A stretch of 64,000 nt of DNA from Acetivibrio cellulolyticus CD2 (GCF_000179595.2 NZ_JH556659.1:995900-1059899); one strand, 5' to 3'. Counted from the first letter of the stretch, positions 1 through 8,464 are shown. A program made the numbers and translations. Notes: a model not told the origin generated them from the sequence alone.

Positions 1-1437
1 AACGTTGCCGTTTTCATCAGTAAGCTCCTTCACAAGCCTTGGCTTCATAAGCTTACCACCATTTGCTATTGCACCATAAGCTGAAATAAGCTGTATTGGA
101 GTAATCTGAAACCTCTGCCCGAACGATGCTACCGCCATGTCTATTTCAGAAGGCTTATCATGCCACATACTTTTACCTTCTCCCGGAAGAGAAATCCCTG
201 TCTTATCATAAAAGCCGAAAGCCCTGACGTATTTATAAAATGTATCTATGCCCAATGACTGTGCAACCTTAACGAACGCAGGATTACAGGAATTATACAC
301 AGCTTCTCTGAAAGTTTCAGTGCCATGAGCATTAGGCTTCCAGCAGTTGATATTACTTCCAAGTACATTAATGGTTCTATCGCTTGTCATGGTATCAGGG
401 GTTACAACTCCCTCTTCCAATCCAGCAGCAGAAGTAATGGCCTTAAAAGTAGAACCCGGTTCATATGTATCCATAACGCATTTATTTCTCCAGACAGTCT
501 TGCTGAGTTTTGCTACTCCATCTGAAGAATATCCATTCCAAGTTTCAGTATTTTCCCCCGGAGGTGCCGATCTGGGATTATTTAAATCAAAATCCGGCTT
601 TGATACCATAGCCAGAATATCACCGTTTCTCGGATCCATAACTATTGCTGTTGCTCCATTTAAAACTTTATTATCTTCTATAGCCTTATCCAATGCGTTA
701 GAAGCAAAGTATTGTATATTTTCATCAATCGTCAGAACAACATTGAGACCATTCTGAGGATCAATACGCTTTTCCTCGGAAAAAGGTACATAACGCCCAA
801 TGGCATCCGTCTCACTTAGTATCTTGCCCGGAACACCTTTTAAATAATTCTCCATAACTTGCTCTATCCCGGAAAGCCCCTGGTTATCAGCTCCCGTAAA
901 ACCAACTACATGCGCAGCCAGATTATTCTCCGGGTAATATCTTTTAGTATCTTCATCTATATATATTCCTGTCGATTTTTCTTCTTTTTCCCACTCTTTA
1001 TTCAATTCTTCCTTCCACTTTCTAACCTCATTGCCAACCTCTTTTTCAACCTGCTTCTTAACAACTTCATAACTGCTATTATTTCTAGTAATTCGCTTTA
1101 ATACGTCTTCTTTCTTTAGCTGCAGTATTTGTGCAAGCTTCTCGGCAATTCTTTCCTTTTCATCTGCCGACAATTTTTTAATTTCCTGGGGATTAGCAAC
1201 TATCCTCTCAACAGTAGCACTCATTGCCAGTATCTTCATATTCTTATCCATAATAGATCCGCGCTTCGGAGTAATTTCCCTGTCACGGTTTTGTTGTTCG
1301 AAGGCCATTTCCTGATACTTCTCACCTTCCACAATCTGGATCCACCCAACCCTCACAATCAAAGCAATTACAAGTGAAGTAAATGCCAACATCAGAAATA
1401 AAAGTCTTTTCTTCATTGCTACACCAGGACTAGCCAC
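1..1437 (-). CDS. spoVD: Class B penicillin-binding protein, SpoVD/FtsI type (partial, 3' end outside window)
   Basis: Peptidoglycan DD-transpeptidase; 479 codons are visible and the frame is still open at base 1. An N-terminal transmembrane anchor (about residues 9-30, after MKKRLLF) is followed by a PBP dimerisation region and the transpeptidase domain. The acylation motif STFK is seen with Ser329 and Lys332, and an SCN motif lies further on; the KTG box and any PASTA domain would lie beyond the edge. I chose a GTG start at 1437 because GGAGGG sits 7 nt upstream; the overlapping ATG one base earlier meets a stop after six codons. Position at the end of mraZ-rsmH-ftsL is that of spoVD or pbpB; spoVD (spore cortex) is the more likely in Clostridia, but vegetative FtsI is not excluded. 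Confidence 0.88.
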   Translation of the reverse strand, partial: MASPGVAMKKRLLFLMLAFTSLVIALIVRVGWIQIVEGEKYQEMAFEQQNRDREITPKRGSIMDKNMKILAMSATVERIVANPQEIKKLSADEKERIAEKLAQILQLKKEDVLKRITRNNSSYEVVKKQVEKEVGNEVRKWKEELNKEWEKEEKSTGIYIDEDTKRYYPENNLAAHVVGFTGADNQGLSGIEQVMENYLKGVPGKILSETDAIGRYVPFSEEKRIDPQNGLNVVLTIDENIQYFASNALDKAIEDNKVLNGATAIVMDPRNGDILAMVSKPDFDLNNPRSAPPGENTETWNGYSSDGVAKLSKTVWRNKCVMDTYEPGSTFKAITSAAGLEEGVVTPDTMTSDRTINVLGSNINCWKPNAHGTETFREAVYNSCNPAFVKVAQSLGIDTFYKYVRAFGFYDKTGISLPGEGKSMWHDKPSEIDMAVASFGQRFQITPIQLISAYGAIANGGKLMKPRLVKELTDENGNV

Positions 1438-1768
1438 ATTTATTCCCTCCAAAATACAATTTACACTAATTTAGGAATGCCAAAATATAACTTTAGCTAT
1501 TCCTTACTATATCAAAATACTTGATTAAAAACGTACTGCGCCATAATTCTAATATAATAACCCGGTTTTTGTTTCAAGTTAGTCAAGTACTTTTATCAAC
1601 TACCAACAACTTGAAGCTAAAACTCTGCTTTTATTTTAAAATTAAGACGCAGCTATATTTTTTAGAGAATACAAACACAAAAAAGTATGCTTCATTAAAT
1701 CCTCGAATCTACTGTTTGTTCCCTATCAATAACGTATTTTAAAATTATAATTACTTATGTAGCAAACT
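1438..1768. other. AT-rich gap between ftsL and spoVD
   Basis: About 330 bases without a credible gene. It holds the spoVD ribosome binding site at 1445-1450. I could not settle on a convincing sigma-A promoter or terminator; a short plus-strand reading frame here has no ribosome binding site and biased AT composition. Confidence 0.5.
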
Positions 1769-2260
1769 CTAGTAAAAAAATCTTGTCAACTTATCAACCT
1801 TACTTAACAGAGAATAAAAAATGTTCTCGTCAGTTTTTTCTTCGTCATTAATTTCATTAGAAGCAGTAGTAAAATCACTTTTTGGTACTTTAACATATGT
1901 ATACTGATATTTATCAGGTTTTTGCATGCCTAAATTTTCCTCAGCAATTTGTCTAACTTTTTGAAGATCCAGCTCACTCTCTAACTTGACCGTAAGCCTG
2001 GTATTATCATTTTTTATTTCTGTGTATTCATTCATCTTCTTGCTAATCTTATAGTTTAAATCTGTTATTAAAGCATATCTATACATAACTAATCCAGATA
2101 GTGAGAATATAACCAATAAGGCAAATACAACTTTAACTTTTACCTTATTGTTAACCCTTTGCTTTTTCTTCTCACTAAGAACTTTATTTTCCTCGTAAAC
2201 GTCATATTCAAGTTTTCTTGCAGCAGTACCTTGTATGTAGTTTTTATCTGTTTTTATCAT
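1769..2260 (-). CDS. ftsL: FtsL-like cell division / septum formation initiator protein
   Basis: Bitopic membrane protein of 163 aa. A basic cytoplasmic N-terminus (about residues 1-42, rich in Lys) precedes one transmembrane helix (about 43-63) and an extracytoplasmic coiled coil (about 65-110) ending in the ENLGMQKPDKYQY stretch typical of FtsL/DivIC proteins (NxGM-P motif). Expected role: divisome scaffold with FtsB/DivIC, linking to the PBP encoded next. Start ATG at 2260 has GAGGTG upstream. Unlike usual clusters, a gap of over 600 bp separates it from rsmH. The family diverges strongly in sequence, so the name rests on topology, motif and synteny. Confidence 0.82.
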   Translation of the reverse strand: MIKTDKNYIQGTAARKLEYDVYEENKVLSEKKKQRVNNKVKVKVVFALLVIFSLSGLVMYRYALITDLNYKISKKMNEYTEIKNDNTRLTVKLESELDLQKVRQIAEENLGMQKPDKYQYTYVKVPKSDFTTASNEINDEEKTDENIFYSLLSKVDKLTRFFY

Positions 2261-2338
2261 TTGTATTCACCTCATATACAATTTATTACGTTATACAGAA
2301 AAAAGTTAGCAAACCCTTTCCAAAAAACAGACAATAAA

Positions 2339-2374
2339 TCCGGGGGGGTCAGCCCTTAGGCATACTCTCCCGGA
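2339..2374 (-). other. GC-rich stem-loop upstream of ftsL
   Basis: In AT-rich surroundings, TCCGGG (2339-2344) pairs with CCCGGA (2369-2374). A G7 run on the plus strand (2342-2348) and a GGGCTGACCC internal pairing fall in between. On the minus strand the structure is followed by TTTATTG, so it could act as a weak terminator or attenuator 80 bp before ftsL. Function is inference. Confidence 0.4.
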
Positions 2375-2473
2375 ATTAATCTCATTTAAATTTGATATAG
2401 CAACAAACCCTACCAAATTTAAGTGCCTACATTTTCACATTAAGCACATTCAAAATTCTTTCACTTCACTTAT

Positions 2474-2859
2474 CTTTTGTAAGTATAACCTTTTTCTTTT
2501 GTTCTTAAGTTTTTTCTTTTGTAGTTAATCTTCTTTCATTTTTTCTTTTGTAGTTAATCTTCTTTCATCTTTTTCTTTTGTAGTTAATCTTTTTTTCTTT
2601 TGTAAGTAATATTATCTTTCTTTTGTAAGTCTTACATATTCTTTTTCTTTTGTAATTTGATGCTTGTGATCTTTAACTCTTTTTCATTTGTAATTTTGAA
2701 CTTTTTAGTTTCTAAATCTTTTTCTTTTGTGTTTTAATTTCTTATCTTCAGTATGTCTTACGTATAGGTAAAAACTCTTATTTTTAGTCATTCCACGTTG
2801 CATTTTTTCTTTTGTAATTTCACTCTTTATCCTTTGTGTTTAAACTTTTTATCTTTTGT
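2474..2859 (-). repeat. Irregular array of 13 CTTTTGT motifs (ACAAAAG on the transcribed strand)
   Basis: Exact CTTTTGT begins at 2474, 2496, 2516, 2545, 2575, 2597, 2620, 2647, 2724, 2809 and 2853; one-base variants begin at 2685 (CATTTGT) and 2831 (CCTTTGT). Most are preceded by TTTTT. Three central units (2512-2590) are near-identical over about 30 bp and contain TAGTTAATCTTCTTTCAT. Spacing is otherwise irregular. In the operon orientation the RNA would be purine-rich with repeated ACAAAAGAAAAA. Confidence 0.75.
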
Positions 2860-2871
2860 TTGTTTATTTAA

Positions 2872-2893
2872 ACCTGGGGTTTAACCCGGGTTT
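2872..2893 (-). other. Hairpin directly after rsmH
   Basis: AACCTGGG and CCCGGGTT arms with one wobble pair and a GTTTAA loop, lying 2 bases after the rsmH stop. On the minus strand no U run follows, so termination is doubtful; a T6 run follows on the plus strand, where no gene ends. Confidence 0.35.
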
Positions 2894-2894
2894 T

Positions 2895-3836
2895 TTACTG
2901 TTTTTCCAGCACTCTCAGCTTTGCACTTCTTGCTCTCGGGTTTTCTTCCAATTCCTTAACTGAAGGTACAATAGGTTTTCTGTGCACCGATTCCGCCAAC
3001 TTCTTCTTTCCACATACACATACCGGAAAAGTGCTTGGGCACGTGCATGGATTAATGTATTTATTAAACTCGTTCTTTACTATCCTATCTTCAAGAGAAT
3101 GAAATGTTATTATACAAAACCTTCCTCCTGGTTTTAAGAGGTTGACACCTTCCTCTATTGCCTTAGAAAGTATCCCTAGTTCATCATTAACTGCTATCCT
3201 TAAAGCTTGAAACGTCCGCTTAGCTGGATGTGGTCCCTCTCTCCTTGCCGAACTAGGTATTGCAGCTTTTATTATTTCAACCAGTTCACCCGTAGTTTCA
3301 ATTCTCTTTTCGTCTCTTCTCTGTACTATAAATTCTGCAATTCTAGATGCCCAGTTCTCTTCTCCGAATTCCCGGATTATCTTCTTAATTTCTTCTTTGC
3401 TATATTCATTCACTATCGTTTCGGCTGTGAACTTTTGTCTTCTGTCCATCCTCATATCCAAAGGAGCATCTTTATTGTAACTAAATCCTCTTTCAGCCTC
3501 ATCAAGCTGGTGGGACGAAACTCCCAAATCCAACAATATTCCATCTACACATGCAATTTTATTTTCAAAGCATACACTTTTAATATTAACAAAATTAGTA
3601 TTTGCAAAAATTAATGAGCCCTTACCATTTTGATCTTCCAACCGTTTTTTTGAGGTTTCTAAAGCAAATCCATCCTGATCAAGACCTATCAGCATACCCT
3701 TTTCACCAAGTTTCTGATATATCGCCGAAGAATGCCCTGCACCTCCGAGCGTCCCATCAACGTATACTCCATCAGGTTTTATGTCTAGATTTTCAATACA
3801 CTCCTCAAACAGCACCGGCTTATGCTCAAAATCCAT
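2895..3836 (-). CDS. rsmH: 16S rRNA (cytosine1402-N4)-methyltransferase RsmH
   Basis: 313 aa, normal family length. SAM-dependent methylation of N4 of C1402 in the 16S rRNA decoding centre. The N-terminal HKPVLFEECIENL, the SAM-binding loop GTLGGAGHS (about residues 29-37), the LLDLGVSSHQLD motif near residue 100 with RGFSY after it, and the C-terminal NPRARSAKLRVLE are all diagnostic. It follows mraZ by 24 bp, so it is co-transcribed and under MraZ control. The next gene, ftsL, is unusually far away. Confidence 0.97.
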   Translation of the reverse strand: MDFEHKPVLFEECIENLDIKPDGVYVDGTLGGAGHSSAIYQKLGEKGMLIGLDQDGFALETSKKRLEDQNGKGSLIFANTNFVNIKSVCFENKIACVDGILLDLGVSSHQLDEAERGFSYNKDAPLDMRMDRRQKFTAETIVNEYSKEEIKKIIREFGEENWASRIAEFIVQRRDEKRIETTGELVEIIKAAIPSSARREGPHPAKRTFQALRIAVNDELGILSKAIEEGVNLLKPGGRFCIITFHSLEDRIVKNEFNKYINPCTCPSTFPVCVCGKKKLAESVHRKPIVPSVKELEENPRARSAKLRVLEKQ

Positions 3837-3860
3837 TAAACTATATCAACTCCCAAATTT

Positions 3861-4292
3861 TTAAATACCCAACATCGCCATCTTCTCCGCGATATTATCT
3901 GCGCTCATATTTTCATCGCCAGAGTAATTTTCCCATTTAGCCTTGTCCCATATTTCAACTCTGGTTGATACCCCAATAACATAAATGTCCTTATCCAATC
4001 CTGCATATTCTCTTAAGTTTTGAGGTAATAATATTCTTCCCTGCTTGTCCACTTCGCATTCAGTAGCTCCTGCAAAGAAAAATCTTACAAATGCTCTAAC
4101 ATCTTTATCGGTAAATGGTAGTGATTTAAGCTTGGTTTCAAGGTTGCTCCACTCTTCAGCTGAATACGCAAACAAACAGTTATCAAGACCTTTGGTCACA
4201 ATAAACTTCTCGCCAAGTCCATCTCTAAACTTTGACGGTACTATGACACGACCTTTCGCGTCTACTGAATGCTGGTATTCACCATAAAACAA
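3861..4292 (-). CDS. mraZ: Transcriptional regulator MraZ
   Basis: 143 aa protein with two SpoVT/AbrB-like swapped-hairpin units: [13 protein letters not shown] near residue 13 and [13 protein letters not shown] near residue 83. MraZ forms oligomeric rings and binds tandem repeats in its own promoter, controlling the division and cell-wall cluster. First gene of the cluster; ATG 4292 is preceded by GAGGTG. Three matching tandem repeats lie just upstream (4321-4350). Confidence 0.97.
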   Translation of the reverse strand: MFYGEYQHSVDAKGRVIVPSKFRDGLGEKFIVTKGLDNCLFAYSAEEWSNLETKLKSLPFTDKDVRAFVRFFFAGATECEVDKQGRILLPQNLREYAGLDKDIYVIGVSTRVEIWDKAKWENYSGDENMSADNIAEKMAMLGI

Positions 4293-4310
4293 CTATTTCA
4301 CCTCACATTT

Positions 4311-4350
4311 TGGTACCACCCACCACTTCGCACCACTTTTCACCACTTCT
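4311..4350 (-). promoter_or_regulatory. MraZ operator: three 10-bp AAGTGGTG repeats
   Basis: On the minus strand AAGTGGTGNN occurs three times in immediate 10-bp succession (4350-4341, 4340-4331, 4330-4321), with a degenerate fourth GGTGGTACCA at 4320-4311. MraZ is known to bind direct repeats of this type with about 10-bp period in mraZ promoters. The block starts 7 bp after the -10 box and so covers the transcription start, a position suited to repression. Confidence 0.82.
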
Positions 4351-4356
4351 AATTAA

Positions 4357-4385
4357 ATTTTAGTCCAAATTGATATAATAATCAA
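4357..4385 (-). promoter_or_regulatory. Sigma-A-type promoter of the mraZ cluster
   Basis: Minus strand: TTGATT (4385-4380), 17 nt, TAAAAT (4362-4357). Sits between the rodA terminator and the MraZ repeats. Confidence 0.8.
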
Positions 4386-4407
4386 GATATATTTTTAATT
4401 TCCATTA

Positions 4408-4446
4408 AAAAAATAAAAAAGATAGGACGCTAGTCCTACCTTTTCA
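4408..4446 (-). terminator. Rho-independent terminator after rodA
   Basis: Minus strand stem GGTAGGAC-TAGC-GTCCTATC (8 bp) followed by TTTTTTATTTTTTT. It isolates rodA from the mraZ cluster. Confidence 0.85.
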
Positions 4447-4482
4447 AGCACTTTATCGATTTTTTGATTTATATGCTAATTT

Positions 4483-5619
4483 TTAGTCAGAGGAGTTAAA
4501 AATTTCTTTCTTTCTTCTCATCGATATACTTAAGACTATACCAACAGCTATAAAACTAGTCAGCATATAGCTTCCTCCCGTACTGACAAAGGGTAGCGGA
4601 ATTCCTGTACAAGGCAATACACCTACACTCATTCCAATGTTCTCCATTGCATGAAAACCCCATATAGCTGTAATTCCAATAACAACAAACGATCCATATG
4701 AATCTCGTGCATGCATGGCAATATATATACATCTTATTAGAATAAAACAGATCAATCCAATTATTATTACTGCTCCTATAAATCCCAATTCTTCGCCCAC
4801 TACAGAAAAAATAAAATCCGATTCACTAACCGGTACAGTTCCATTCTGTGCCTGAATCCCCCTAAAAAGCCCTTTACCATATATCTGCCCTGACCCAACA
4901 GCCATCTTTGATCTTATTACATTAAACCCTGCATCTAGAGGGTCAAGTTCAGGATTTAAAAAAACCAAAATTCTGCTTCTTCTCTCATCGTTAAATATAA
5001 AAAACCATATAAATGGAGTAGATAATAGTAAGGCACTCAACAGCATAATAATATATTTATAAGCTATTCCACAGATAAAAATCAACACAAAGAATATAAA
5101 AACAAATACCAGTGTGGTACCAAAATCCTTTTGAGCTGCAACCAGCCCCATAGGTATAGCTGAATATATTAAAAACTTAACTATATTGGCTTTTCTGTTC
5201 TTCTGATCGTCATATATTCTTTCCAAGAAAACAGAAGCAACTAAAATGTACGATATTTTTGCAAGATCTGCAGGTTGAAAAGTAAATGCCCCTAAATCAA
5301 TCCAGCTTCTACTTCCAAGTTCTTCTCCTGTACCAATGAAGAGCACTGCTACCAAAAGCCCCGTTGTAACAATATAAAAAAAGATACCTAATGTCCTAAA
5401 ATCTTTATAGTCTATGCAACTTATTATCAGGGCTATCACAATTCCAACTGACATCGCTCCTATATGAACTATAAACATCCTTTTTGCATTTGGCATATGA
5501 TTCACAGCACTCTTGACAACAAACGCGCCAATAATCGACAAAATAATAATTGCCGAAAACAAAACATAATCAAACTTTTTAAAGAAGTTAAAGTCTTTTG
5601 TTTTTTCCACAAAGTACAT
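4483..5619 (-). CDS. rodA: SEDS peptidoglycan glycosyltransferase RodA
   Basis: 378 aa polytopic protein with about ten transmembrane helices. RodA/FtsW/SpoVE proteins polymerise lipid II into glycan strands together with a class B PBP. The family signature GIPLPFVSTGGS is at about residues 335-347, and GIQAQNGTVPVSESDFIF in the large loop is typical of RodA. Single gene with its own terminator. Assignment to RodA rather than FtsW/SpoVE rests on loop sequence and on not being in the mur part of a dcw cluster. Confidence 0.88.
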   Translation of the reverse strand: MYFVEKTKDFNFFKKFDYVLFSAIIILSIIGAFVVKSAVNHMPNAKRMFIVHIGAMSVGIVIALIISCIDYKDFRTLGIFFYIVTTGLLVAVLFIGTGEELGSRSWIDLGAFTFQPADLAKISYILVASVFLERIYDDQKNRKANIVKFLIYSAIPMGLVAAQKDFGTTLVFVFIFFVLIFICGIAYKYIIMLLSALLLSTPFIWFFIFNDERRSRILVFLNPELDPLDAGFNVIRSKMAVGSGQIYGKGLFRGIQAQNGTVPVSESDFIFSVVGEELGFIGAVIIIGLICFILIRCIYIAMHARDSYGSFVVIGITAIWGFHAMENIGMSVGVLPCTGIPLPFVSTGGSYMLTSFIAVGIVLSISMRRKKEIFNSSD

Positions 5620-5686
5620 AAATTCACCTTCAGTATAAATTGTTATTCTATTTTTTAAATCACTATATGGCTAAGGAATAAATTCA

Positions 5687-5728
5687 ATTAAAAACTACTG
5701 CCTTACACATATAAGTCAAGCAGTAGTT
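5687..5728 (-). terminator. Terminator after the Spo0E-like gene
   Basis: Minus strand: AACTACTGC ... GCAGTAGTT, 9-bp stem with an inner CTTA/TAAG pairing, followed by TTTTTAATT. Lies between the Spo0E-like gene and rodA. Confidence 0.7.
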
Positions 5729-5844
5729 CAAAACTATTATTTTAATACTATTATATTTTTCTGATTATGTAATGTCAATGCAGCACCAGTATTTAACACT
5801 ATAAATCTGTTCAGTAAACGCCACCATATAAAATAGATGAGAAC

Positions 5845-6003
5845 TTAATATTCACGTTCCTTCCTGTTTAGCATATGGTTATAGTATTCCACTATCAACG
5901 AATCCAGCTCAACACTCGTTTCATAAATTTTGTTGAAATCATCATCATTGTCTATCATAGCATTTAGCTCATACTGTAATTTCTGAATCTTCAATTCATT
6001 CAT
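5845..6003 (-). CDS. Spo0E-like aspartyl-phosphate phosphatase
   Basis: 52 aa with the Spo0E-family signature SVELDSLIVEYYN near the C-terminus, preceded by an amphipathic helix IQKLQYELNAMID: a helical hairpin of about 50 residues as in Spo0E/YnzD. Family members dephosphorylate Spo0A~P and delay sporulation. I place the start at ATG 6003, behind GGCGGTG, rather than at 6078: the upstream 25 codons have no ribosome binding site and overlap the promoter region. Its own promoter and terminator make it monocistronic. Confidence 0.8.
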   Translation of the reverse strand: MNELKIQKLQYELNAMIDNDDDFNKIYETSVELDSLIVEYYNHMLNRKEREY

Positions 6004-6040
6004 TTTTCGCACCGCCGTTATCTTTAGTAAAATCGTTTTG

Positions 6041-6054
6041 GACAAAATTTTGTC
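6041..6054. promoter_or_regulatory. 14-bp palindrome GACAAAATTTTGTC in the Spo0E-like leader
   Basis: Perfect palindrome; a second GACAAAAT on the minus strand lies at 6085-6078 at the predicted transcription start. The pair looks like a repressor-site arrangement, regulator unknown. Confidence 0.4.
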
Positions 6055-6089
6055 TTGTTTTGGTATAAGTACTAACATTTTGTCTTTAC

Positions 6090-6118
6090 ATTATAAGAAA
6101 TTACTAAATATTCGTCAA
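6090..6118 (-). promoter_or_regulatory. Sigma-A promoter of the Spo0E-like gene with an overlapping 0A-box-like heptamer
   Basis: Minus strand TTGACG (6118-6113), 17 nt, TATAAT (6095-6090). The -35 overlaps TGACGAA, which fits the Spo0A box TGNCGAA. Promoter call is strong, Spo0A binding is inference. Confidence 0.75.
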
Positions 6119-6182
6119 TATATTATGAAAAATGTAATATAAATGTAATGAAGTTTAAAACTAACAGTATTGTAAGTTTACG

Positions 6183-7169
6183 CTAAACACCTTCTTCCTT
6201 CTTGTTTTCAACTACTTCATGGTTTATTTCGGCTTCTTCTTCAGCAACATACGTTTCGACATTTTCCGAGCCCTGATCTCCTTTAAGATTATGCAGTAGT
6301 GCTGAATATTCACTCTCTACGACATTTTCAGATTCAATTTGCTTATTCTTTGCCTTAACCCGACTTATTATAAAAATCAGCCCAAAAACAATTACAAATA
6401 CAAGGGATAGAGCCTGTGATATTCTAAAAGAGCCTAACCAAAGACTATCAAGCCTCAAGCCCTCAATCCAAAATCTACCTGCCCCATACGCAATCATGTA
6501 TAGACAAAATACCTCTCCATTTTGCTTCTTCCTCTTTGTATACCACATCAGAAGGAAGAATACTCCCAGGTTCCATAGAGATTCATATAAAAACGTCGGA
6601 TGAATAGGAATATCAGGATAAACAGTTGCTCCTAAATCCTGTAGATTCTTTAACTGACTTTTTATGACGTCACCCGTCATTCCCCACGGAAGATTAGTAT
6701 TACGTCCAAACGCCTCCTGATTGGCAAAATTGCCCCATCTGCCTATAGCTTGTGCAAGCACGAAATAGGGAATACAAAAGTCAATAAAGTTTAATGGATT
6801 AATCTTCCTTCGCCTTGAAAATACTATAGCTACAATCGCAGCTACTATTAAAGCTCCATAAAGGGCAAGTCCACCGGTTCTGATATTGATTATTTTGAAA
6901 AAATCTCCGTTAAATTCACTCCAATTGAATATAACATAGTAAAGCCTCGCGCCTATAATAGACAAAGGCGCTGCAATCAATACAAGATCGATAATATCAT
7001 CCGATTTAATACCTGCTTTCTTGCAATTCTTCATTGCGAGAAGAACAGCAAGAAAAAATCCTGCCGAAATAATAATTCCATACCAATAAACCGAAAGACC
7101 AAATACGTTGAATGCCTCTCTATTTATGGGAATGCTAAATCCTAATTTCGGGAATTCTATATAGCCCAT
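6183..7169 (-). CDS. lgt: Prolipoprotein diacylglyceryl transferase
   Basis: Transfers diacylglyceryl from phosphatidylglycerol to the lipobox cysteine of prolipoproteins in the membrane. Lgt signature GRWGNFANQEAFG at about residues 142-154, conserved HPTFLYES near 190 and seven predicted membrane helices. 328 aa is longer than the usual 260-280 because of an acidic cytoplasmic tail (about residues 272-328) rich in Glu and Val. ATG 7169 follows GGGGGAT. It lies 11 bp after the M16 peptidase gene, so the three genes probably form one operon. Confidence 0.95.
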   Translation of the reverse strand: MGYIEFPKLGFSIPINREAFNVFGLSVYWYGIIISAGFFLAVLLAMKNCKKAGIKSDDIIDLVLIAAPLSIIGARLYYVIFNWSEFNGDFFKIINIRTGGLALYGALIVAAIVAIVFSRRRKINPLNFIDFCIPYFVLAQAIGRWGNFANQEAFGRNTNLPWGMTGDVIKSQLKNLQDLGATVYPDIPIHPTFLYESLWNLGVFFLLMWYTKRKKQNGEVFCLYMIAYGAGRFWIEGLRLDSLWLGSFRISQALSLVFVIVFGLIFIISRVKAKNKQIESENVVESEYSALLHNLKGDQGSENVETYVAEEEAEINHEVVENKKEEGV

Positions 7170-7180
7170 TTTTATCCCCC

Positions 7181-8464
7181 TTATGTTGGTTTAATTACCG
7201 ACATTGCAAGTTTGTCGGCTGCAAAATGTTCCTTAAATACCTTATTTATATACTCAAAAGATATTTTATCATAAACTTCCATATAGTCAAATAAATTAAT
7301 CCCTTTAAAATATACCGAAACAAAGCTATGCGAAATTCTATCCACCGAATTAAGCTGCTTTACCAATCTTCCTTTATTGGCACGCCTTATTCTTTCATAA
7401 GTTTTCAAGTCAAGGCCTTTATCCTGAAGAGATTTTATTTCTTCAAGCACTCTGTCCTTCACTTTTAGTGGGTCCTTTGATTCTCCACCGAATACAGAAT
7501 ACGCATAGTTTTCCTCTATACTGTAATCAAATTCAAACGAGCTGTTAATAAGGCCCTCATTATATAACTGGTTGTATAACTTTGAGCTCTTTCCCATGAT
7601 CATATCTAACAGGATTTTTATAGCAGTCTCCCTCATCAGGCAATCCATGCCTTCCGAGACAAACCCCGTATCTTTGTAACCCATCTGGAACAATGGCATT
7701 GATACCTCAAGGCTCTGCTCAACATAACTTTTATTAAGTTTATCGGATTCCTCCGGGAAAACCCTTTTTATTTCAGACTTGCTTGAAGATATGGTAATGC
7801 TTTTATCGATATGCTCAAATACTTTGACAGCATCGACATCCCCAACTACTACAATAATCATATTTGAAGGATGATAAAAAGTATTATAACACTTATATAA
7901 AATATCCTTGTTGATTTTGCTTATACTCTCAATACTGCCAGCAATATCGATCTTAACAGGATTTTTTTCATAAAAAGCACCCAACAGGTTAAAGAACACT
8001 CTCCAGTTTGCATTGTCATCATACATGCGGATTTCCTGTCCAATGATATCCTTTTCTTTCTCTACGCTCTCCTCTGTAATATATGGATTCTGGACAAAAT
8101 CAAGCAGCAGAGAGAAGTTTTCCTCAAACTTATCTGTACAAGAAAAAAGATATGCAGTCTGAGCAAAGCTGGTGTATGCGTTTGGATTTGAACCAAGCTG
8201 TGAAAATTTATCCATAACGCTTCCATCCTTCTGTTCAAAAAGCTTGTGCTCCAAAAAATGTGCGATTCCATCAGGAACTTTTGTAACGTTAGTTTCGCCG
8301 GGTATTATGAATTCACTGTTTATAGAACCGTAATGAGTTGCAAAAGTTGCAAACTTCTTTGAATACCCTTTTTTAGGAATCACAAAGCACCTAAGACCAC
8401 TCTTATGCTCATATGTATGCATAGTTTCGTCAATATTCTTATATTCAATAGTTTTAATATCCAT
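7181..8464 (-). CDS. ymfH: M16 zinc metallopeptidase, YmfH type
   Basis: 427 aa. The inverted zinc motif HFLEH (HxxEH, near residue 69) is intact and the third ligand Glu is expected in the following helix (EKEKDIIGQEIRMYDD, near 135-150). Two M16 half-domains are present. In Firmicutes this protein pairs with an inactive partner, encoded here just upstream. Family annotation links the pair to EF-P modification, while related AlbE/AlbF proteins process a bacteriocin; no precursor peptide gene is visible here. Start ATG 8464 behind GGGAG. Confidence 0.88.
   Translation of the reverse strand: MDIKTIEYKNIDETMHTYEHKSGLRCFVIPKKGYSKKFATFATHYGSINSEFIIPGETNVTKVPDGIAHFLEHKLFEQKDGSVMDKFSQLGSNPNAYTSFAQTAYLFSCTDKFEENFSLLLDFVQNPYITEESVEKEKDIIGQEIRMYDDNANWRVFFNLLGAFYEKNPVKIDIAGSIESISKINKDILYKCYNTFYHPSNMIIVVVGDVDAVKVFEHIDKSITISSSKSEIKRVFPEESDKLNKSYVEQSLEVSMPLFQMGYKDTGFVSEGMDCLMRETAIKILLDMIMGKSSKLYNQLYNEGLINSSFEFDYSIEENYAYSVFGGESKDPLKVKDRVLEEIKSLQDKGLDLKTYERIRRANKGRLVKQLNSVDRISHSFVSVYFKGINLFDYMEVYDKISFEYINKVFKEHFAADKLAMSVIKPT

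Larger units (their letters stand above)
2261..2894. other. Long gap between rsmH and ftsL filled with repeats
   Basis: 634 bases without a gene inside a normally tight cluster. From right to left it holds a hairpin just after the rsmH stop (2872-2893), an array of CTTTTGT motifs (2474-2859) and a GC-rich structured element (2339-2374) shortly before ftsL. All would lie in the ftsL leader if rsmH and ftsL are co-transcribed. Confidence 0.7.

Noticed and set aside
325-1377. Plus-strand open frames over spoVD
   Set aside because: Shadows of the minus-strand PBP frame, which has the STFK and SCN motifs.
2474-2859. Repeat array considered as CRISPR
   Set aside because: Units are 7-30 bp with irregular spacing and no distinct spacers; no cas genes.
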